The translations under genes were made by a program, and so were the position numbers. From the NCBI GenBank assembly GCA_023053575.1, contig JAKZAP010000009.1:12753869-12817868 (forward strand): a stretch of DNA of 64,000 bases. Direction: 5' to 3'. The notes under the pieces are model-generated. The model ran no database searches. It was given only the letters and a program-made list of their open reading frames with translations, and was not told the DNA's origin. This DNA is from Branchinecta lynchi (taxonomy: Eukaryota > Arthropoda > Branchiopoda > Anostraca > Branchinectidae). Positions 10,470 to 21,616 of this stretch are shown here, one piece after another (positions within the stretch are counted from its first letter, which is position 1; each line of letters starts with the position of its first letter).

Positions 10470-12530
10470 CTTTTGCAAGCTTCAGATACTACAGACTGGC
10501 GAAAGGACGAAGTATTTTTTACAAACTGTTAAGCCAAGCCACCGAAAGTTTTCAACGGAGGGACTGGATGTATTTTTTATTTTAAGAGGAGAATTTGCTA
10601 CAGTACCGTTGAAACGTATATACTCGAATTTATCAAGGTTCAAAGTAAGTCCGATGTCAAGAAAACCTTTTTTAGTCCTTTGAACTGTACGAGAGAGGGA
10701 AGATTTGCATCTACTGATAAGGAGAATATCATCTGCGTATGCAACGTAAGAAACGTTAGTAATCCCGTAAAATACGTCCGCGAGATCTTGGCAATAATCC
10801 CAGCAATACACATCTTGAAAATATGAGGGGACAACACCCCACCTTGACGTACAGCACAATGGACTGCAATATTTTCTTGCAGGAGATACCCATTTAGTTT
10901 TAAACGTAGGTGCGCATTGCTGTACCAATATCTCAGGACAAAAATAATGGAAATATTAACACCATTTATAGAAAGTGAGTGCAGGGCTTGGATATGAACA
11001 ATGGTATGGAACGCCTTAGAAATATCCAGCGAACAAAGGTGAATTTGCTCATTTCGTTGGGAAGCCTGACGTAGAACATTAGCAAGTATCGTGTGCGCGT
11101 GCGCACAACTTATTCCTTGCTTAAAACCGAATTGATTTTCTCCGTAAAATGCACTGTCATTGATTTACGGAAGTAAAACATATTCAAAAATCTTTCTTAG
11201 CGCACACGTGACAGTAATGGGGCGATAGCACAATTAGAAGCATCCTTTCCGCGTTTCAAAACTGATGTAACAGTTCCAGAAAGAAATCTGTCGGGAACTA
11301 TAGAACTAACCAAACAAATTTGAAATAATAACTGCAAACGAAACATCAGTTCTTTGCAATCAATCCGAATATTTTGAACAGAAATACCATCTATATCACA
11401 AGATTTTGATTTGAGCCGCTTCACTGACTTAATGATCAGCTCGTAAGAAACAGGTAAAACGTGGCGCTGTGACAAGTTACGAGGTAAACAACAGTTCAAT
11501 AACTTACTATACATCGAATGCACAGAATGATTTAACTTCGAAAAAATTTGGGAGTAATGTGACAGCCATCGAGACGAAGAAATATTACACTGAGTATTGA
11601 CCTCATCTAACTTTGAACTATTTGAAACGTTTTTCCAATCTTTTTTGTTCTATGGACAATTTTTCACACTAAGACGGTTCTTCCTGATCTGCTTTTTGTA
11701 AGCAATCTTAGTTGACTGCTTAATATCAAAAACCTTTCCCGAGACTGGTCTGCCACACGCTACCCAAATTCGAAGTCAAAACTTCGCTTTGTTTTTTATA
11801 GGTTTAAGCTCTGGGTCAATATTCCACGTTGGTTTCCGAGTATTAATACGACATCGATCAAGGGGCACTGCCAGAGCTTCAGCTTGCTTTAGACATGAAA
11901 TAATTAATTTTCAGATACTAAATATTCAGATCGAATTTTTTGTTCAGGCAAGGGGTACTGAGTTGCAGAAGATGGTACGGCACGCGCACAGAGGACAGCA
12001 GGGAGGCAAGGGTTATTAAATACATGCTCCAATTTGCCTTTTCCCAATTTGTTTTTTCGAACCATTTTTTCTTATTTGGGGCTTTATTGTAAGGAATTGT
12101 AGGCATAGAAAGTGTCAAGGAAATTGGAAGGAGGTCAATGTCGCTGTGATCTTCGTCAACACGAACGATAGAGGAAATTAGGTCTGCGCTTAACACACAA
12201 TGATCAATATTCGTGGTTGACCCAGTATGGTGCACATACGTGTAACCTATATCATTTTTAACAACACGATATGGGCTCGTGTAAATATCCAGAATCATGT
12301 CCGAACGTGGGGAACTTGCGTCTAAATCAGTATTCATATCCCCCCAAACAACCCATTGTAGACCGTTTGAACTGATGTCACTAAGTAACTTCTGCAGCTG
12401 TGTGCACGCTTTTGCATAAGCATTCAGAGATATCACTGTATTCTTGTTACACGGCAAGTAACAGTTTACGAGCACAGTATCCCCTAGCCGGACAGCCAAA
12501 AAATTTCTGTCTGAAAAATACTGTACTGGA
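10470..12530 (-). pseudogene. LINE-D, decayed non-LTR retrotransposon (endonuclease and RT remnants)
   Basis: Broken frames in LINE order: 12499-11918 carries an EEP endonuclease (VLVNCYLP, WVVWGDMNTDLD, YTYVHHTGSTTNIDH, then DEDHSDIDLLP). Next is 11523-11197, a connector with SVKRLKSKSCDIDGIS. Then comes 11100-10482, an RT region with VRQGGVLSPHIF in one frame and YVAYADDILLISR in another. Several frameshifts separate the motifs. The endonuclease pattern (GSTTNIDH) parallels LINE-B (GSTSNLDH), so it belongs to a related clade. LINE-A abuts its 3' side. It cannot encode a working protein. Confidence 0.75.
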
Positions 12531-12534
12531 GATA

Positions 12535-13283
12535 ATAGGGCCAGCTTCCTGTTTACTGACCGAGACTTCCTGCTTTACTTCTGCCAAGTTTCCGGTTTCG
12601 CCCGGATTCCGAGCAAACTACTAGTCCAGCTAAAAAAAAAAATCAGAAGCAAATCAAGCGTCAAATCCCTGATAGAACATCTATTCAACTTTGAATAAAA
12701 GTTTATTCCGGACTAATTATATGTCCGGGTAAAAAATGATTGTCATATACAGACTCAGCCTGTCTTCTTACCCCTTAATCTGTCATCTAATCAAACTTTT
12801 GCTTTTAACAAATTTTCCGGTCTTGGCCGGATTCCGGGTGAACTAGTTGTCGGGCGAGAAAATGGTTTTCACCATCGTGTTCGGCATGTCTTTTTACCCC
12901 TAGATCATACATTTAATCAACTTCAGATGAAACTTTTACTTATAACCAACTTTCCGGTTGTTGCCGGATTCCGGACGAACTACTTGTCCGGCAAGAAAAT
13001 GGTTTTCACTATCGTACTCAGCATGCCTTCTTACACTATAATCGACTATCAAATTATCTTTTTAAAATATTTTGTTTGTCCCTTAATTTGAACCCCCTCC
13101 CCCACCCCTAAATGTAAAGCTACATAGCCCATCTACGAACTTGACTTTACCTTGACCCAATGAATCCTCACACCAAGTTTCATTAAAATATCTCACTCCC
13201 TTCGAGGGTTACAGCGCGCACAGACGGACAACTTTTGCGATGTCATAGGTATCCCTCCACTTGCGTTTTGGGATCCCAAAAAC
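12535..13283 (-). mobile_element. R1 element copy, 5' portion, minus strand
   Basis: The terminus CGTTTTGGGATCCCAAAA (about 13264-13281) marks the element start on the minus strand, followed inward by GACGGACAACTTTTGCGATG, ATGTAAAGCTACATAGCCC and three degenerate units with TTGTCCGGCAAGAAAATGG. It is cut on its other side by LINE-D at about 12535. No coding content. Confidence 0.6.
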
Positions 13284-13460
13284 GTCTTTGGACCGTGGTA
13301 TCACATACCACAATAACTGCAAAAACGACTTTTGGCCTTGGTATCGGATACCAAGATAACTGCAAAAACGACTTTTGGCCTTGGTATCAGATACCACGAT
13401 AACTGCAAAGACGACTTGAGACCGTGGTATCAGATACCATGGTATCTGCAAAAACTCAAC
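13281..13460. mobile_element. MITE-1 partial copy
   Basis: The right terminus GATACCATGGTATCTGCAAA and subterminal repeats (CCTTGGTATC, GATAACTGCAAAAACGAC) are present three times. The left terminus is missing, replaced by the R1 end. A TA follows the right end. Confidence 0.6.
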
Positions 13461-13469
13461 TAATGGTTT

Positions 13470-13745
13470 GAAATTTAAGTCTTGTCGAAATTATGCCATA
13501 ACCATACATTGGAGAAGTTTAAAATTCAACATGCAAGTGTTACCCTTTTGGATGTTTCATCGTCGCTTTTAAAAATCATGGACAAGAGGGCCCAACCAGC
13601 GCATTGACGTTATCCACTGCTTGGTCGAAGATTGGAAATTAAGTGTCTTTTTCTGTGTGTGTATGTGTTTTGTTGATTTTCTTCATTTACTCCGCTTTTT
13701 CAAAATGGCGGGTCAAAAATAAATTACTTACTTACTTACTTAAGG
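13470..13745 (+). mobile_element. retroelement 3' end with (TTAC)n tail, copy 1
   Basis: It ends in AAATGGCGGGTCAAAAATAA followed by ATTACTTACTTACTTACTTA. The upstream part (GTTACCCTTTTGGATGTTTC, GGGCCCAACCAGCGCA) matches 14640-14760, and the 3' part also matches 58165-58262. It is the 3' terminus of a non-LTR element or SINE with a TTAC microsatellite tail. Confidence 0.6.
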
Positions 13746-14262
13746 CCTTTTTTGGCTACAGAATAGTGGGTCACACACCTCTGAGTGTTTGTCGCGGAAA
13801 CATGATTGTGTGCCACACAGTCGAGCCACTAGTTGAAACTCACGGAAACGCTGTTTTGTCTATTATTTTGGCGGTAATTTCAAATATCTGAAAATACAAA
13901 CAAATTCATGTAAAATCTCAATAAATAGATCTCTAGGCTTATTTCCTTTCCATTCTGTAAAAAAAGTATCCTCAATTTTAAGTCAAAATGCTTGAAAAAG
14001 CAGTTGGCTTTATTGTTTAGACACTATTGTGCTGCTTAATTTGAATTTCCCGCTACAATCGAGCCACAAAATCGACAATCACCTCGCCAGTTGTTTGTCA
14101 AATTTGAGCGACAAAGCGAGACACGAAAATCTTGTTGGTCGGGGAAACACACCCACAAACTGTTTGTGAGAGCACGGAAAAACGCCTTTAGTGCCCTTGG
14201 CGGTGATCAGACAGTCAACGGGATATATTTCAATAAGCTTATTTTCCCATCCTTGATTCCAG
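13746..14262. other. intronic DNA before GLYR1 penultimate exon
   Basis: No repeat family is recognisable. The final 40 bases form a T-rich branch/acceptor region (CTTATTTTCCCATCCTTGAT then TCCAG) for the exon at 14263. Confidence 0.4.
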
Positions 14263-14442
14263 GCGAAGTCGGAATGGCCACCAAACTGAACCTCGTCCTC
14301 CAGCTAATGATGGGCGTTTCTATGAACGCGCTCGCCGAAGCGTTCGCGCTGGCTGACCGCGCTGGACTGAATCAGAAAGACGTTTTGGAAGTGATGGAAC
14401 TCACCCAAGTCTCCTCCCCCCTCCTCGTCGAGAAGGGAAAGG
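14263..14442 (+). CDS. GLYR1: GLYR1 penultimate exon (pseudo-active-site helix)
   Basis: The exon begins GC, completing the Gly codon opened at 1297, and reads GEVGMATKLNLVLQLMMGV, then MNALAEAFALADRAGLNQKD and SSPLLVEKGKG. It aligns with the C-terminal helical domain of beta-hydroxyacid dehydrogenases. In active members this block holds a catalytic Lys followed by a conserved Asn (pattern MKLVVN). Here the aligned positions are Asn and Gln (LNLVLQ), so catalysis is not expected, consistent with GLYR1 being a structural pseudo-enzyme. Acceptor AG is at 14261-14262. Donor GTAAGT is at 14443. It ends one base into a codon. Confidence 0.9.
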
Positions 14443-14579
14443 GTAAGTACGGAGCCAGATTTGTTGTAATGTCTGGGTATTGGATCGACCGTGTCCGTTA
14501 AAATCTAGCATAGTCCTCTTCAGAGAGATTCTATTTCCTTCTGGCGTCACTCATGTTCCGCGAAAGAAGGAAATTAAAA

Positions 14580-14885
14580 AGATGAGATCATGTTATTTTA
14601 AATATGCAAAGCACATGCTCCACTTATCGAAATTATGTCATAAACATACATCGACGGAGAAATTAAGAATTCAAGATGCAAGTGTTACACTTTTGGATGT
14701 TTCATCATCGCTTTCAAAAATCGTGGACAACAGGGCCCAACCAGCGCACGTCCACTGCTTCCTGACCGAAGATTAAAAATTAAGTGTCTTTTTCTGTGAG
14801 TTTATGTGTTTTGTTTATTTTTGTCATTTACTCCGCCTTTTCAAAATGGCGGGTCATAAATAGATTACTTATTACTTACTAGAGC
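14580..14885 (+). mobile_element. retroelement 3' end with (TTAC)n tail, copy 2
   Basis: Same family as 13470-13745: TTTTGGATGTTTCATCATCG, CAACAGGGCCCAACCAGCGC, AAATGGCGGGTCATAAATAG, then ATTACTTATTACTTACT. This copy keeps an open frame of about 60 codons ending SKIVDNRAQPAHVHCFLTED before the stop at about 14774, perhaps the C-terminus of the element protein. It sits in the last GLYR1 intron. Confidence 0.6.
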
Positions 14886-15169
14886 AAAACTCTAGAGAGT
14901 AATGCGAAGACCTATCCATGCATCAAAAATGTGCCTCTGTCGCAGCGCCGGCCAGCTCGCTTTGTTCGTGCGTGCAGTGGCGGACGTAGAAAATTCTAGC
15001 AAGGCTAAGATGCGGTGCTGGTTGAGTTTCAGTAGAGATGTTCTTGTCCTCTAGGGGAGCTAGTATCGCTGTGATTTGACTGTCTGTCACTTTTTCAAAG
15101 TTCGCGCTCTGGAGTTATTTTGCTCTGGTCCTCCTGGAGGAAGCATTGAGACCGACGATGGAGCTGGCG
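14886..15169. other. intronic DNA without recognisable feature
   Basis: Nothing recognisable beyond AGAGCAAAACTCTAGAGAG near its start. Confidence 0.3.
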
Positions 15170-15380
15170 AAGTTTCTGAATGAATGAATAATTTATAGCG
15201 TACTTCGAGAAGGCATAAGTGCATAAAAAATAAAGCAGACAAATAATTATCCAGGAAATGGACATCGGATGGGCACCATATGTGTTGTTTTTTACCTTTC
15301 ACTCTGCTGTCGCCTTGTGCATTTGTTGGGTCATGAATTTAATATTTATATATATAAAAAAATATAGATATATATGTACG
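15170..15380 (-). mobile_element. probable LINE 3' fragment with (TGAA)n tail
   Basis: TGAATGAATGAATAATTTAT at about 15178, followed by a short unique segment and an AT dinucleotide tract (15340-15375), looks like a minus-oriented non-LTR 3' end. Its parent is unknown. Confidence 0.35.
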
Positions 15381-15687
15381 GTGAGCAAAAGGCAGTGCAG
15401 AGCTTTCCGAGCCCTGTTCTCTCATTCCTCAAACGGTTTGGCGCAATTTTGATGTTTCCAAATCGGATCCCATTATAGCAGCTGATTTGACAGCCTCCTG
15501 CTAGATCTTTCGCATAGTTTGCGTAATCGTTATTCCGAGCCATTGAATCTTCTCCTATTACTCTCCTCTAACACTCAACAACACTCAGAGAGGGTTTGCG
15601 GGGAGCAGCAACGGTCTTGAAGCAAAGTTAAAGTCTTGTATTCATCATGTAAACTTTGATTACATCACACAAGCACTGTAGAGAATA

Positions 15688-15835
15688 GAGATGGGCGAAT
15701 CCGAATCTGGACTCGGGTTGGAATCCAGGATTCGTGCTTTTGGCCGGATTCGAATTCGGTTTTGAATCTTCTGCTTCTCAGGCCGGATTTGAACTCGGTT
15801 TTGAATCCCTCAATCTTACGAATCCGCTCAAGTTT
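15688..15835. repeat. GAATCCGAATC-type degenerate direct repeats
   Basis: The segment begins GAGATGGGCGAATCCGAATC and contains two copies of a roughly 45-bp unit with GGCCGGATT, GAA(C/T)TCGGTTTTGAATC and a following spacer. It may be the end of a hAT-type element, but no matching second end was found. Confidence 0.35.
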
Positions 15836-15866
15836 CTAGACTACATCCTGTGTCTAACAAGCATTA

Positions 15867-16239
15867 ATTGCGTGTTTGCTGATACCATGGTATCTGTTAC
15901 CATGGTAACTGGATCTGCAGTTAGTCGTTTTTGCAGTTATCGTGGTATCTGATACACGGTGCTCTGCAAAAACGACTATTGCCGAAATTGCACTTTTCGA
16001 AGTCATCCCAAAAGAAATACAGATATCCAGTTACATCACTAAGTGCTTAACTTCTTTCTCACCAATTTGACACAATTTGATGAAAGTGAGATGACTTTTC
16101 AGATACCATGACCAGTTACCACAGTTGGACCCTGGTATTTGAATATCTGATACCACGATAACTGCCCAGAAACCACGATAACTACAAAAACCACTTTAGA
16201 CCGTGGTATCAGATACCATGGTATCTGCGAAAACACAAC
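15867..16239. mobile_element. MITE-1 copy
   Basis: The left end ATTGCGTGTTTGCTGATACC and right end GGTATCTGCGAAAACACAAC are flanked by TA (15865-15866 and 16240-16241). Internal CGTGGTATCTGATACACGG and CCGAAATTGCACTTTTCGAA are as in the copy at 612-958. Confidence 0.75.
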
Positions 16240-17069
16240 TATTATCTTTTGAACGGTGCCGCAGTTGGTTTACTGGGGAATGCGTTTTTGTAGGCCTATA
16301 TGTACTAACGGCTGAACTAGATTGCCTAAACGGCAAGTACAAAACAGCCGAAAAAATTTCATGAATGGTTTAAGAAACGGGCCCATGTGATCAGTAGCAT
16401 CTACAAAAGCGACGAAAGTAATTCAGAAGAAGAATCTACAGAGTAAAAGTTATTCGGAGTTCCTCAGTTCGCTGATGCATTTGCTGCTTTCGACTTTTCC
16501 ATTCTGAAAATTACAGCATCCGATTATCCTGCTGAAACTTGGTGCTGACATGCGTTCGTTTACGAAGACACCATGAGCGTGTTCCACCCTACTTACCGTA
16601 GTTACTACATGGCGTCATTGATTCTGGCTTCTTGGCGTCAGGCATGGAACGAATTTTTCTATTATCGGCAAAACATCGTGTCACAGGCTGATCGGGCAAT
16701 CATGTCACAAAGATCGTAGTTACCACGGTTACTATGCTCCCGAGTGTGGCAAGCAAATAGTAACAGTTCGTTACTATTTCTAGAAGTTTGAAACGGTCAG
16801 CGTAGTAGTAGTAACTTTTTACTGGGTTGGAACTAAAATAGTGACTAATAATTTTTATTGTTAGAAGGGTGATTTCTTTTTGATTTTAGTTTTTTCACTG
16901 GTATAAAAATAAGTTAATTTAAAAAGATGCTACGGAAAAAAGGTTGTTAGAAGGGTGGGACACGCTCGCAATCGTACTGATGCCTCACAGGGGCACCATG
17001 TTGTTAATGCGAGGAAACGCATTGGTACGAGCGTCTGCTGTACCAAATTGACAATCCCGTTTCTTTCAG
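16240..17069. other. last GLYR1 intron, unassigned
   Basis: No family is recognised. Short protein-like stretches exist (KKFHEWFKKRAHVISS near 16345, MSVFHPTYRSYYMASLILAS near 16570) but stops break them and no splice sites fit. They may be relics of a DNA transposon or processed sequence. The last 30 bases are the T-rich acceptor of the terminal exon. Confidence 0.35.
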
Positions 17070-17269
17070 CAATCATTGAGGGCAGTTTCCCGTCCGCCAT
17101 GGCCTTGAGTCATATGCAGAAAGACCTCAAACTCGCCTTGAACTTAGGGGACCAACTCGAGCAACCCCTCCCTGTCACCGCCACTGCAAATGAAGTGTTC
17201 AAACATGCCAAGCGGCTGGGCTACGCCGATCATGACGTCTCAGCTGTGTACATCCGTGCTCGTTTCTGA
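17070..17269 (+). CDS. GLYR1: GLYR1 terminal exon and stop
   Basis: The exon starts CA, completing the codon opened at 14442, and reads AIIEGSFPSAMALSHMQKDL, KLALNLGDQLEQPLPVTATA, NEVFKHAKRLGYADHDVSAV, YIRARF, then TGA at 17267-17269. It matches the GLYR1 C-terminus (KYIQKDLRLA, NEVYKRAKALD, DNDMSAVY in vertebrates), including the cofactor-proximal QKDL motif. The ending YIRARF differs from the vertebrate YRAYIH, as the extreme terminus varies. Acceptor TTTCTTTCAG lies at 17060-17069. The 3' UTR follows. No clean AATAAA is seen within 200 bases. Confidence 0.92.
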
Positions 17270-17365
17270 TTGGGCAGTTTAGCATCGTGTATAAATCTGA
17301 TTGGAGAAACTTTATTAGTGTACAAATTTGATTGGAGGTACTAAAGTGCGCGGTTTCTGATTGGT
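17266..17365 (+). promoter_or_regulatory. four inverted CCAAT boxes at 29-31 bp spacing
   Basis: ATTGG (CCAAT on the other strand) occurs at 17269-17273, 17300-17304, 17331-17335 and 17360-17364, each inside (C/T)TGATTGG, giving spacings of 31, 31 and 29. Spacing of about three helical turns is known for NF-Y-bound multi-CCAAT promoters. The middle two units are also recognisably duplicated (GTGTATAAAT and GTGTACAAAT precede them). The first site overlaps the GLYR1 stop codon. Which promoter it would serve is unknown. Confidence 0.4.
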
Positions 17366-17493
17366 GGACGGGACATCAAGCTGTCCTGCGTGGGAGTGAA
17401 TGTCGACAATGGTTAGCTCTTGACTGTTGAGTTTCTTAGCCCACTTCTACTTTTAGATATGACAAGTGTTGAAACTGTGACTATACCATTCTG

Positions 17494-17826
17494 TTTGATA
17501 GTGCAAAACGGATACGTCAGCTGAATTTTATTGGAGCTATATTTTGGCCGTTCTTGGCAAGGGTCCTCTTGATGCTCAAAGCCGCTCGAGTTGGAAAAAC
17601 GCTAGAATCTTAAGTTTTGTTTTTCCCACAAGTTCGTTTTTCCAACTTGAGCGGTTTTGAGCCTGAAGAGGACCCTTGTCAAGAAGGGCCGAAGTATAGC
17701 TCCAAAATCCAAAAAAAAAATCCAAAACACCTTAAAGGACAAGTGACAATTCTCGCTATTGACAAAACCGTATCCGTTTTGCACTATCTAATATGATTCG
17801 CAGTCAGCTTGGGCTGAAGGAATATT
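17494..17826 (+). mobile_element. hairpin retroposon FB, diverged copy
   Basis: Flanked by TATACCATTCTG (17482-17493) and TATACCCTTCTG (17827-17838), a 12-bp direct repeat with one mismatch. The arms carry AAAACGGATACGTCAGCTGA and its partner, and meet near 17620. The one-sided 3' end CAGTCAGCTTGGGCTGAAGG is on the right. The core reads CTGAAGAGGACCC and GGGCCGAAG, so the hammerhead-like core is altered here (GAAG in place of GAAA). Confidence 0.7.
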
Positions 17827-17838
17827 TATACCCTTCTG

Positions 17839-18783
17839 ATGCTGGAATCTCTCCATCGGTTGTTGGTGGTTCTCCAGCATAAGGCTTTACTTATCGGTGT
17901 GCTAATCGAAATCGCGCAGTTTGGTTGAAACTGGAATGGGCGGAGTTCAGTTGACTGCCTTAAAGGACAAGTGACAATTCTCGCTATTGACAAAACCATA
18001 GATAGAGGTATCCTCTCCCCTCCTAACGACCACCCATCGGCATCGTAGTATGAAAATGAGGCAGTAAGTTCTTTCAGTGGTACAATTCTCCTCCTTTTCC
18101 ATTCCCTTTTTTCGCGGGCTTTTTTTAGATCCAAAATAATCTTTTGGGGGGTAAAACTGGTAGAATGACCACTCAGAAACTTTATTTCTTCATGTTAAAT
18201 TTGCGAGGTGAGGGAGGACCTTTTCTTTTGGGTACCAGTTATGTTATGTGTTAGCCATTGACGTTGTTTGAGGATGACTGACTGAATGTACTTTCATATG
18301 GTGTATGAAGCAGAGGGTTCTTATGTTCTATTAGTGATATGTAGAATAAACTATTTGATTTTTTTGCAAAATATGCTTTTGTGATGGGTTTTAGTCGATA
18401 TCGTTTACTATTAGGCATTAGTTACTATTGGCATTACCCTACTGGAGGACACTTACACTGCTATTCACTTCAGTTCTCTCAATAAAACTTGAAGTAAAAC
18501 TTTTCATCATACGTAACATGATCAAACAGTTGAACTTAAACATCAATAACAAAAAATCATAATCTGGTCAAAAGAAAACGATAAGAAAAACCAGATATAG
18601 TCAACAATTATAATATTTACAGTCCAAAAACAACGAACCAAAAGATACAATTAGTTTATGGCGGTGTTTCCGAATGCCCGTTAAAAAGGTTAATGAACGA
18701 CAGAATAGTCCCCTTAGTCCCCGTTTGTGCTGCTGATTCCCTAAACTCTAACTTCGCCATCACGACTTATACATGTGAGGATA
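17839..18783. other. intergenic DNA between GLYR1 and an R1 copy
   Basis: Part of the FB arm end (CTTAAAGGACAAGTGACAAT to GACAAAACC) recurs at 17961-17995, suggesting a partial duplication of 17732-17768. Otherwise A+T-rich with nothing recognisable. Confidence 0.4.
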
Positions 18784-19802
18784 AACAAGACCAAAGGTGT
18801 CGATGGGATCCCCAAAATCTAATATTTGTTCCAGACAATTGGGTCTTGTCTTCGCCTGGCTAATCATCAGAGAAAAATAAGTTCAGATATAACTGTAGAA
18901 GCCGTATCTACTTTGACGATACTGACCGAAACTTCCTGCTTTACTTCTGCCAAACATGCAACTACTAGTCCAGCAAAAAGAGAAAATTCAGTAACGAATC
19001 CAGCGTATCTCCTTATCCCTATAACGAACAGCTAATCAACTTTAAATAAAAATTTGACTTTAAAAAATATCCGGTTAAAACCGGATTCCGGACTAATTAT
19101 ATGTCCGGGTAAAAAAAAAATTGTCACATACAGACTCAGTGTCTCTTCTTACCCCTAAATTTGTCATCTAATCAACTTCAGATACAACTTTTGCTTTTAA
19201 CATACTTTCCGGTTTTGGCCGGATTCCAGGCGAACTAGTTGTCCGGCGAGAAAATGGTTTTGACCATCATGTTCAGCATGTCTTCTCACCCTGAAATCGA
19301 AGATTTGATCAACTTCAAATGAAACTTTTACTTTTAACCAACTTTCCGGTTTTTGCAGGATTCCGGACTAACGACTTGTTCGGCGAGAAATCGGTTTTCA
19401 CCATCGTGCTCTACATATCTTCTTACCAATAATTCAAACATTTAATCAACTTCAAATGAAAGTTTTACTTTTAACCAACTTTCCGGGTTTTGCCGGATTC
19501 CGGACGAACTACTTGTCCGGTGAGAAAATGGACTTCTTACCTCATAATAGACTATCATAGTATATGTTTAAAAATATTTCATCTGCCCCTTAATTTAAAC
19601 CCCCTCCCCCACCCCTAAATGTAGGGCTACAGAGCCCATCTACGAACTTGACCTTACTCTTGACCCAAAGAATCCTCACACCAAGTTTCATCAAAATATT
19701 TCATTCCCTTCGAGAGTTATAGTGCGCACAGACGGACGGACAGACGGACAACTTTTGCGATGTCATAGGTATCCCGCCACTTACGTTTTGGGATCCCAAA
19801 AA
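18784..19802 (-). mobile_element. R1 element, full-length copy, minus strand
   Basis: Both ends are present: AACAAGACCAAAGGTGTCGA then TGGGATCCCC at 18785-18812 (3' end in complement) and ACTTACGTTTTGGGATCCCA at 19780-19799 (5' end in complement). Inside are five degenerate units with CCGGTTTTGGCCGGATTCC and TTGTCCGGCGAGAAAATGG, and GACGGACGGACAGACGGACA near the 5' end. It is about 1.0 kb and non-coding. Confidence 0.7.
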
Positions 19803-19838
19803 GCTCGAAGGTGAAGCCTGGCTTATATCTATCTATTA

Positions 19839-20008
19839 CAGTACGGGTATGCTTATTTGAACAGTTACCTAAATGTGAACAGTGCAGTTTTGTTCTAAAT
19901 GGTAGAAGAAAAATCCAAAATACCTATTCAGGTGTTTTCAGAGGCCCTTAATTACCTACTTTGGCTAAAGTTAGCCGACGTCAACAAACGTTCAAATAAG
20001 CATACCTC
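19839..20008. mobile_element. Tc1/mariner-type MITE-4 copy, interrupted by the hAT-like element
   Basis: TA followed by CAGTACGGGTATGCTTATTT, a shared interior (GTGAACAGTGCAGTTTTG, AGGTGTTTTCAGA) and the inverted end GTTCAAATAAGCATACCTC. The final bases are split by the 8-bp duplication of the neighbouring element, and the remainder resumes at 22030. Other copies are at 21617-21882 and 41488-41700. Confidence 0.7.
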
Positions 20009-21616
20009 CAGGGGCGGTTCGAGGGGCTTGGGCATAGGGGGGTGATGACTCCAAAATATACAACTGGCTAAAAACACAGCACCAGCAGGCCCAAGAAATA
20101 TTAATTATAAGTTCTAAAACATTACGGAAAATGGCATTGTAGTAGTAAATAATAAACAAATAAGTACCAGGAATTAGCAGATGCGTTCATATCAAATTTC
20201 GCTGGAGAGAAGACAAGCCTCGGTACCAGCTTCTGACATATCTACTCAAGACAAACTAAAGTGAGCGCCGCAGGGAAAATTTTTTCAATCCGACCAAAAT
20301 TCAACTACTCCTTTACAGCTCTAACCTTTTAATGTACCTTAGACTCCAAATCTCAAGCTTGAAACCCCACATAAATGATGCACACATCAACTAAATAGAA
20401 ATAGGGTAGGACTACGAAAGAGCAGCAGGCTAAATCGGTCTTTATTCGGTAATATTCGACTATTTCCCACACAAACTCTTGCTTCTAACGTGGCTCAGAT
20501 CCGAAGCAGAAGCTTTTGCCATATGTACCTTAGACAAATTTAAAGTCAGCGTCGCAGGCGATTTTATTGTAATCCGACCTTTTTCTGGCACTTCTAGTGG
20601 CTGAAATCTAAGGCCTAACACCTCACCTAAATTACGGACCATTCAACCAGATAGGCGACTATGCAAGACGGCGAAGGTAAAGTTTTGCGAAACGTTTTAA
20701 AGGCTGCCTACTACATCACATATCTGTCAGTGCCCCGATAACTCGCAAACGGAGTGGGATGTTTTCCCGGAAGTTGGTACGTGGTAGTACTTCCACTTTG
20801 AATTTAGACTACACAAAAAATAGTGCAATCATCAGGCGGTTGTGCCTGTTTCTTTTTAAGATAAGGAGATTTTTGCACACAACAAATATAGGATAACGCT
20901 GAAACGTCGCGCCGCAGGCGAAATTTTCGAAAATCGGCATGTTTTCGCCCCACAGAGTGAAAATCAAGATTTCGTAATGTCATTTATGTCACTCTGGCAA
21001 GTTCGAAACGGACGGCTTTCATTCTAAAAAGCCCAAAGCACACGATAATTCGTACCGTAATATCTGCCTCATATGGCAAGCTCAAAACTTACGACTGTCT
21101 CTAATAGACTACTAGAAAATCTCTTCGTAAAACACGACAAGAAACGGGTCATTTTCATGGAAAATTCGCGGTTGATGTCATTCTGGCAAGTTCCATACGA
21201 CTAATTCTGACAAAATGAGAACGCGAAACTGCGAATCTGACAAACTTAGAACATACTACTTAAATCTCGAGGGAACAATACGATCAGAAACAGGTCATTT
21301 GAAGGCAAAGTTCCCGATTAGCTAACTACTTTGTCTGCCTTTATCTGGCAAGGTCAAAGCTTACGACTGTCTCTAATTTGCGACTAGAAAATCTCTTCGT
21401 AAAGTACGACAAGAAACGGGTCTTTTCAGGCGAAATTCGTGGTAGATGTCATTCTGGCAAACTCAAACATACGACTTTCATTCTTTAAAACTCAGAAAGC
21501 ACAACTATGAATCTGAACGACGAATAGAAATTTCTTCATGGCCATACAAGGAAAAAATGTGATTTGTATGTGAAATTCACGTTTTGTGCATGTCATTCTG
21601 AAAAGCTCAGAACATA

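Noticed and set aside
14091..14501. 136-codon frame beginning MFVKFERQSETRKSC
   Set aside because: Only 14263-14442 is real (GLYR1 exon). The 5' part is intron and the 3' part runs past the GTAAGT donor.
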